Below, piece after piece: positions 6,124 to 8,752 of a DNA stretch of 8,752 nt. Under the pieces are notes generated by a model, which worked only from the letters and a program-made list of their open reading frames with translations, was not told the origin of the DNA and ran no database searches. The DNA lies in assembly GCA_031255985.1 (NCBI GenBank), contig JAIRRL010000127.1:1-8752 (forward strand), in the 5' to 3' direction. Position 1 is the first letter of the stretch, and the number at the start of each line of letters is the position of its first letter. Position numbers and translations under genes: made by a program. The stretch comes from Gracilibacteraceae bacterium (GTDB taxonomy: Bacteria > Bacillota > Desulfitobacteriia > Desulfitobacteriales > Syntrophobotulaceae).

Positions 6124-6152
6124 TTGATTATTCCCGCGAAAGGTGGCATAAT
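6124..6152 (+). promoter_or_regulatory. Candidate sigma-70 type promoter for hemA-hemC-cobA
   Basis: A -35 like TTGATT at 6124-6129 and a -10 like CATAAT at 6147-6152 are separated by exactly 17 bases, with four and five matches to consensus. They lie in the AT-richer middle of the divergent intergenic region. Transcription would begin near 6159, leaving a leader of about 100 bases before the hemA ATG at 6259. The spacing and position make this the best promoter in the window, though it is a consensus prediction. Confidence 0.6.
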
Positions 6153-6162
6153 TAGGTTGGCC

Positions 6163-6219
6163 GGGGAAGCGCGCCCGCGCTTTTCCACCGGGGGCGAAGC
6201 CGCTTGAAACCGGCTTCGC
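6163..6219 (+). promoter_or_regulatory. Two consecutive hairpins in the hemA leader
   Basis: The first hairpin pairs GGGGAAGCGC (6163-6172) with GCGCTTTTCC (6177-6186) across a GCCC loop: ten pairs, two of them G-U. The second pairs GCGAAGCCG (6194-6202) with CGGCTTCGC (6211-6219) perfectly across an 8-base loop. They sit between the candidate promoter and the hemA ribosome site. No T-tract directly follows the second, so it is not a typical intrinsic terminator. The loops do not fit the paired hexaloops recognised by ANTAR proteins. A role in leader control or message stability is inference. Confidence 0.45.
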
Positions 6220-6258
6220 GGTGAATTTTCGACCGAATTCAAAGAAGGGGTTGACAAA

Positions 6259-7641
6259 ATGTTTGTTGCCGTGATCGGCATGAGTCATCACAGCGCTCCG
6301 ATTGAGCTGCGCGAACGCCTGTCGCTGTCCGGAGATGAAATCAGCCGTCTCCTGCCGGAATTGCAGCAATGCGCGGGCATAAGAGAATGTTGCGTTTTAT
6401 CCACCTGTAACCGCACGGAATTTTACCTGACGACCGATCACTGGGAGCAGAGCAAGGAAGCTTTATTGAAATTTATCGAAACCAAAACCGGTTTATCCGC
6501 CGGCTCGGTGCATGAGCACGTGTACGCGCATACTTTGCTGGAGGCCGTGCGGCGCCTCTTTCGCGTTACCGCCGGCCTTGACTCCATGGCCTTGGGCGAA
6601 AGCCAAATCGCCGGCCAGGTGAAAAACGCTTACGAAATGGCCCGGCAAGCCGGCGCGACCGGCCCGGTGCTGAACACTTTGTTTCAGCACGCTTTGGCCG
6701 CCAGCAAGCGGGTGCGGACGAAAACGGGCATCGACCGATGTCCGGTCTCCATTCCCTATATCGCGACTATCTTAATGAAACGCGCGCTGGGTTCGCTGGC
6801 CGGGCGTTCCGTCCTCCTGCTTGGAGCCGGTAAAATGGGGACGGCGGTAATGAAAGGTTTGCGGGAGAACGGCGTCGCCGATATAATTGTCGCCAACCGC
6901 TCGGCCGACCGGGCGCGGGAACTGGCGGCGGCCTGCGGCGGCCGCGCGGTTGCTTTGGCGGAAGCGCCGGATTGCCTGGTCGCCGCGGATATAGTCATTT
7001 CCGCCGCCGCCGCTCCCTCTTACCTGATCACGGCGGAAACGGCGGCGCGGGCCATGGCGCTCCGGCGCGGGCGGCCGCTGCTTCTGGTCGATATGTCGGC
7101 GCCCAGGGAGATCGACCCTTTGGCCAAGGAGATACCTGGGGTGACTTTATTTGACCTGGATGATTTTCAGTGCGTCGAGGACGAGAGCTGGTCGCGGCGG
7201 CGGCTGGCGGCGGATCAAGGCGAAGAAATCATCACCGAGGAATGTGAGAGTTTTATGGCCCGGCTGGCGGTGAACTCCGTCGCGCCGACCATTCGCGCCC
7301 TGACCGAATCTTTTCAGGCCGTGCAGACGGAGGAAGTCGAGCTGGCTTTACGCCGTCTGGGCGAATATGACGACCGGCAGGCCGAAGCCATGAACCTGCT
7401 GGCGGCTTCGCTGACGGCCAAGCTGCTGCACCGGCCGATCCGCGCTCTCCGCGCTTTTGCCCTGAAACCGGAGGGACATATGTACGCCAAAATGGTGAAA
7501 AGCCTGTTCGGACTGGACAGGGAGGAGGAAAATGATGAAGCGGCGCTTCCTGGTTGGGAGCAGGGAAAGCCCGCTGGCTCTGCGGCAGACGGAATGGTTG
7601 CTGAGCCGGCTGAAGGAGACCTGCCCGCATATAGCGTTTGA
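6259..7641 (+). CDS. hemA: Glutamyl-tRNA reductase with out-of-frame C-terminal extension into hemC
   Basis: HemA reduces glutamyl-tRNA with NADPH to glutamate-1-semialdehyde, the first committed and usually rate-controlling step of the C5 route to tetrapyrroles. The catalytic domain (about 1-155) carries the nucleophile Cys50 in STCNRTE and the signature GLDSMALGESQIAGQVK (107-122 region). The NADPH domain (about 160-310) has LLLGAGKMG (187-194), and the helical dimerisation domain includes LLHRPIRALR (389-398). The histidine normally before LFRV (His99 in E. coli) is Arg99 here, codon CGC. The usual ending MVKSLFGLD lies at 412-420. After it, codons 425-460 read through the first 110 bases of hemC in another frame, giving an Ala/Gly/Pro-rich tail with no family counterpart I recognise. 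The ATG at 6259 is preceded by AAGGGG at 6245-6250 with 8 bases of spacing. Confidence 0.95.
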   Translation: MFVAVIGMSHHSAPIELRERLSLSGDEISRLLPELQQCAGIRECCVLSTCNRTEFYLTTDHWEQSKEALLKFIETKTGLSAGSVHEHVYAHTLLEAVRRLFRVTAGLDSMALGESQIAGQVKNAYEMARQAGATGPVLNTLFQHALAASKRVRTKTGIDRCPVSIPYIATILMKRALGSLAGRSVLLLGAGKMGTAVMKGLRENGVADIIVANRSADRARELAAACGGRAVALAEAPDCLVAADIVISAAAAPSYLITAETAARAMALRRGRPLLLVDMSAPREIDPLAKEIPGVTLFDLDDFQCVEDESWSRRRLAADQGEEIITEECESFMARLAVNSVAPTIRALTESFQAVQTEEVELALRRLGEYDDRQAEAMNLLAASLTAKLLHRPIRALRAFALKPEGHMYAKMVKSLFGLDREEENDEAALPGWEQGKPAGSAADGMVAEPAEGDLPAYSV

Positions 7642-8479
7642 GATTCGCGCCGTTAAAACCAAAGGCGACAAACTGACCGCCGTTCCGCTGCCGGAAATAG
7701 GCGGCAAAGGGCTTTTCACACAGGAACTGGAAAATTTACTGTTCCGGCGGGAAATAGATTTTGCCGTTCACAGCCTGAAAGACGTGCCGGGAGAACTGCC
7801 CGCCGGTCTGACCTTGCGGACGGTCGGCCGGAGGGAGGATCCGCGCGACGCCCTGATCAGCCGTTCCGGGCGGCCGCTGGCGGAACTGCCGCCGGGCGCC
7901 CGTCTCGGAACGTCCTCTTTGCGGCGGGCGGCGCAGCTCCGGCATTTGCGCCCTGATTTGCGCATTGAGTCTTTGCGCGGAAATTTGGCCACCCGCATCC
8001 ATAAATTGGAATCAGAAGGATTGGATGGAATAATACTGGCGGCGGCCGGACTTTTGCGTCTGGGGCTGGAAACAAAAGTGACGGAGTATTTACCTGTTTC
8101 CGTTTGTTTGCCCGCGGCCGGGCAGGGGGCGCTGGGGGCGGAATGCCGGGCCGACGACGCCGAGACCGTTTCGCTGCTGGCGACAGTCGCGCATAAACCG
8201 ACTGAACTGGCGGCGACGGCGGAGCGGACTTTGCTCGACCGGCTGGGCGGCGGCTGCCGGCGGCCGATAGCGGCATTGGCGCTCTGGGAAGGGGAAATTC
8301 TCCGCTTACAGGCGCTGACAGCCGACGAGGACGGGCGGCGGCTGACGCGGGCGGAAGCGGCGGCGGCGGCGCGGGACGAGGCGACGGCGGTCGCGCTGGG
8401 CGAGAGCGCCGCCGCGCTTATCGCCGCCCGCGGCGGCGTGGTTTTTGCGCCGGTGGGAGGAAGGAGCGAAAATGAGTGA
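7532..8479 (+). CDS. hemC: Hydroxymethylbilane synthase (porphobilinogen deaminase)
   Basis: HemC joins four porphobilinogen molecules into the linear tetrapyrrole hydroxymethylbilane. The 315-residue protein has the expected three domains. Key residues are present: the catalytic Asp84 in HSLKDVP, the arginine-rich cofactor and substrate site (GSRESPLALRQ at 9-19, GTSSLRR at 126-132, RGNLATR at 149-155), PAAGQGALGAE, and Cys242 in GGGCRRP, to which the dipyrromethane cofactor is covalently attached. Two ATG codons are adjacent at 7532 and 7535; both lie a workable distance after GGAGGAGG (7521-7528), and I list the first. The gene begins 110 bases before the hemA stop and ends 8 bases inside cobA, so the three genes form one transcript with probable coupled translation. 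Confidence 0.96.
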   Translation: MMKRRFLVGSRESPLALRQTEWLLSRLKETCPHIAFEIRAVKTKGDKLTAVPLPEIGGKGLFTQELENLLFRREIDFAVHSLKDVPGELPAGLTLRTVGRREDPRDALISRSGRPLAELPPGARLGTSSLRRAAQLRHLRPDLRIESLRGNLATRIHKLESEGLDGIILAAAGLLRLGLETKVTEYLPVSVCLPAAGQGALGAECRADDAETVSLLATVAHKPTELAATAERTLLDRLGGGCRRPIAALALWEGEILRLQALTADEDGRRLTRAEAAAAARDEATAVALGESAAALIAARGGVVFAPVGGRSENE

Positions 8480-8752
8480 GGGTCATGTTTTTCTGGTCGG
8501 GGCCGGTCCGGGCGATCCGGGGCTGATTACCGTCAAAGGGCTGGAGTGTCTGCGGCGGAGCGAGGTGCTGGTTTACGACCGGCTGGCGGGGCCGGAATTG
8601 CTGGAATACGCGCCGGCGGCGGCCCGCCGCGTCTATGTGGGCAAGTCGCCCTCCCACCGCGCTATGCCGCAGGCGGCCATCAACGAATTGCTGGCGCGGG
8701 AGGCCGCGGCCGGCCGGGTCGTGACCCGGCTGAAAGGCGGAGATCCCTTCGT
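8472..8752 (+). CDS. cobA: Uroporphyrinogen-III C-methyltransferase, N-terminal part (3' end outside window; possibly a fusion with uroporphyrinogen-III synthase)
   Basis: This enzyme methylates uroporphyrinogen III twice with S-adenosylmethionine to give precorrin-2, the entry to siroheme and cobalamin. The 93 visible codons contain the glycine-rich family opening VGAGPGDPGLITVKG (9-23), VYDRL, and RLKGGDPFV at the window edge, part of the S-adenosylmethionine site. The ATG at 8472 follows GGAGGAAGGAG with good spacing and overlaps the hemC stop by 8 bases. In many Bacillota the gene after hemC encodes a CobA-HemD fusion, which would supply the uroporphyrinogen III needed after HemC. The window ends too early to see whether that is so here. 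CysG-type and stand-alone CobA remain possible. Confidence 0.93.
   Translation, partial: MSEGHVFLVGAGPGDPGLITVKGLECLRRSEVLVYDRLAGPELLEYAPAAARRVYVGKSPSHRAMPQAAINELLAREAAAGRVVTRLKGGDPF

Noticed and set aside
6163..6219. hemA leader hairpins as a target of the ANTAR protein
   Set aside because: ANTAR targets are paired hairpins with six-base loops having A at position 1 and G at position 4. These loops are four and eight bases with other sequences, and no T-tract terminator follows.
6036..6369. Two minus-strand open frames (81 and 104 residues) over the divergent region and the hemA start
   Set aside because: They run through both candidate promoters and the start of hemA and have no recognisable content. 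The region is better explained as regulatory.
1..8752. CRISPR array, insertion sequence, prophage or attachment site
   Set aside because: I saw no regularly spaced direct repeats, transposase or phage motifs, or terminal inverted repeats. The genes are core metabolism with uniform composition.

Overview
The window is a GC-rich stretch of bacterial chromosome carrying housekeeping metabolism. The gene set suggests an anaerobic member of the Bacillota (Firmicutes), possibly Negativicutes or a clostridial lineage: an LL-diaminopimelate aminotransferase (DapL) route to lysine, a glutamine-synthetase-like gene followed by an ANTAR antiterminator, C5-pathway tetrapyrrole genes in the order hemA-hemC-cobA, and strong GGAGG-type ribosome binding sites. 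This assignment is inferred from gene content only. There is no tRNA, rRNA, CRISPR array, insertion sequence or prophage gene.

Layout. (1) 1-615 (+): C-terminal two thirds of ATP-type 6-phosphofructokinase (pfkA). (2) 688-1536 (+): panB, the first committed step of pantothenate synthesis. (3) 1524-5981 (-): a five-gene run, read right to left: an uncharacterised 165-residue protein, dapF, dapL, a glutamine-synthetase homologue, and an ANTAR regulator whose end overlaps the end of panB by 13 bases. Gaps are 4-base overlap, 23, 30 and 26 bases, so a single transcript is likely. (4) 5982-6258: divergent control region with a candidate promoter for each direction, an 11-base palindrome on the left side and two hairpins in the hemA leader. 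(5) 6259-8752 (+): hemA, hemC and the start of cobA (perhaps a cobA-hemD fusion), all overlapping, which take glutamyl-tRNA to the uroporphyrinogen III branch point of heme, siroheme and cobalamin.

The most notable item is the glutamine-synthetase homologue. It keeps the fold and many substrate-side residues. By motif alignment, however, it has lost four of the six metal ligands (Glu to Lys at 129, Glu to Ala at 186, Glu to Val at 193, His to Arg at 242) and the catalytic flap glutamate. The reading frame is intact, so it looks like a maintained pseudoenzyme. It is directly followed by an ANTAR RNA-binding regulator whose receiver domain has Asn in place of the phosphorylated Asp. Together they could form a non-enzymatic, phosphorylation-independent nitrogen-sensing pair transcribed with the diaminopimelate/lysine genes. 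That function is inference; the residue changes are read directly from the sequence.

Two smaller oddities are in hemA. A normally conserved active-site-region histidine is Arg99. The last 36 codons run out of frame through the start of hemC, as expected if one base was lost just before an ancestral stop.
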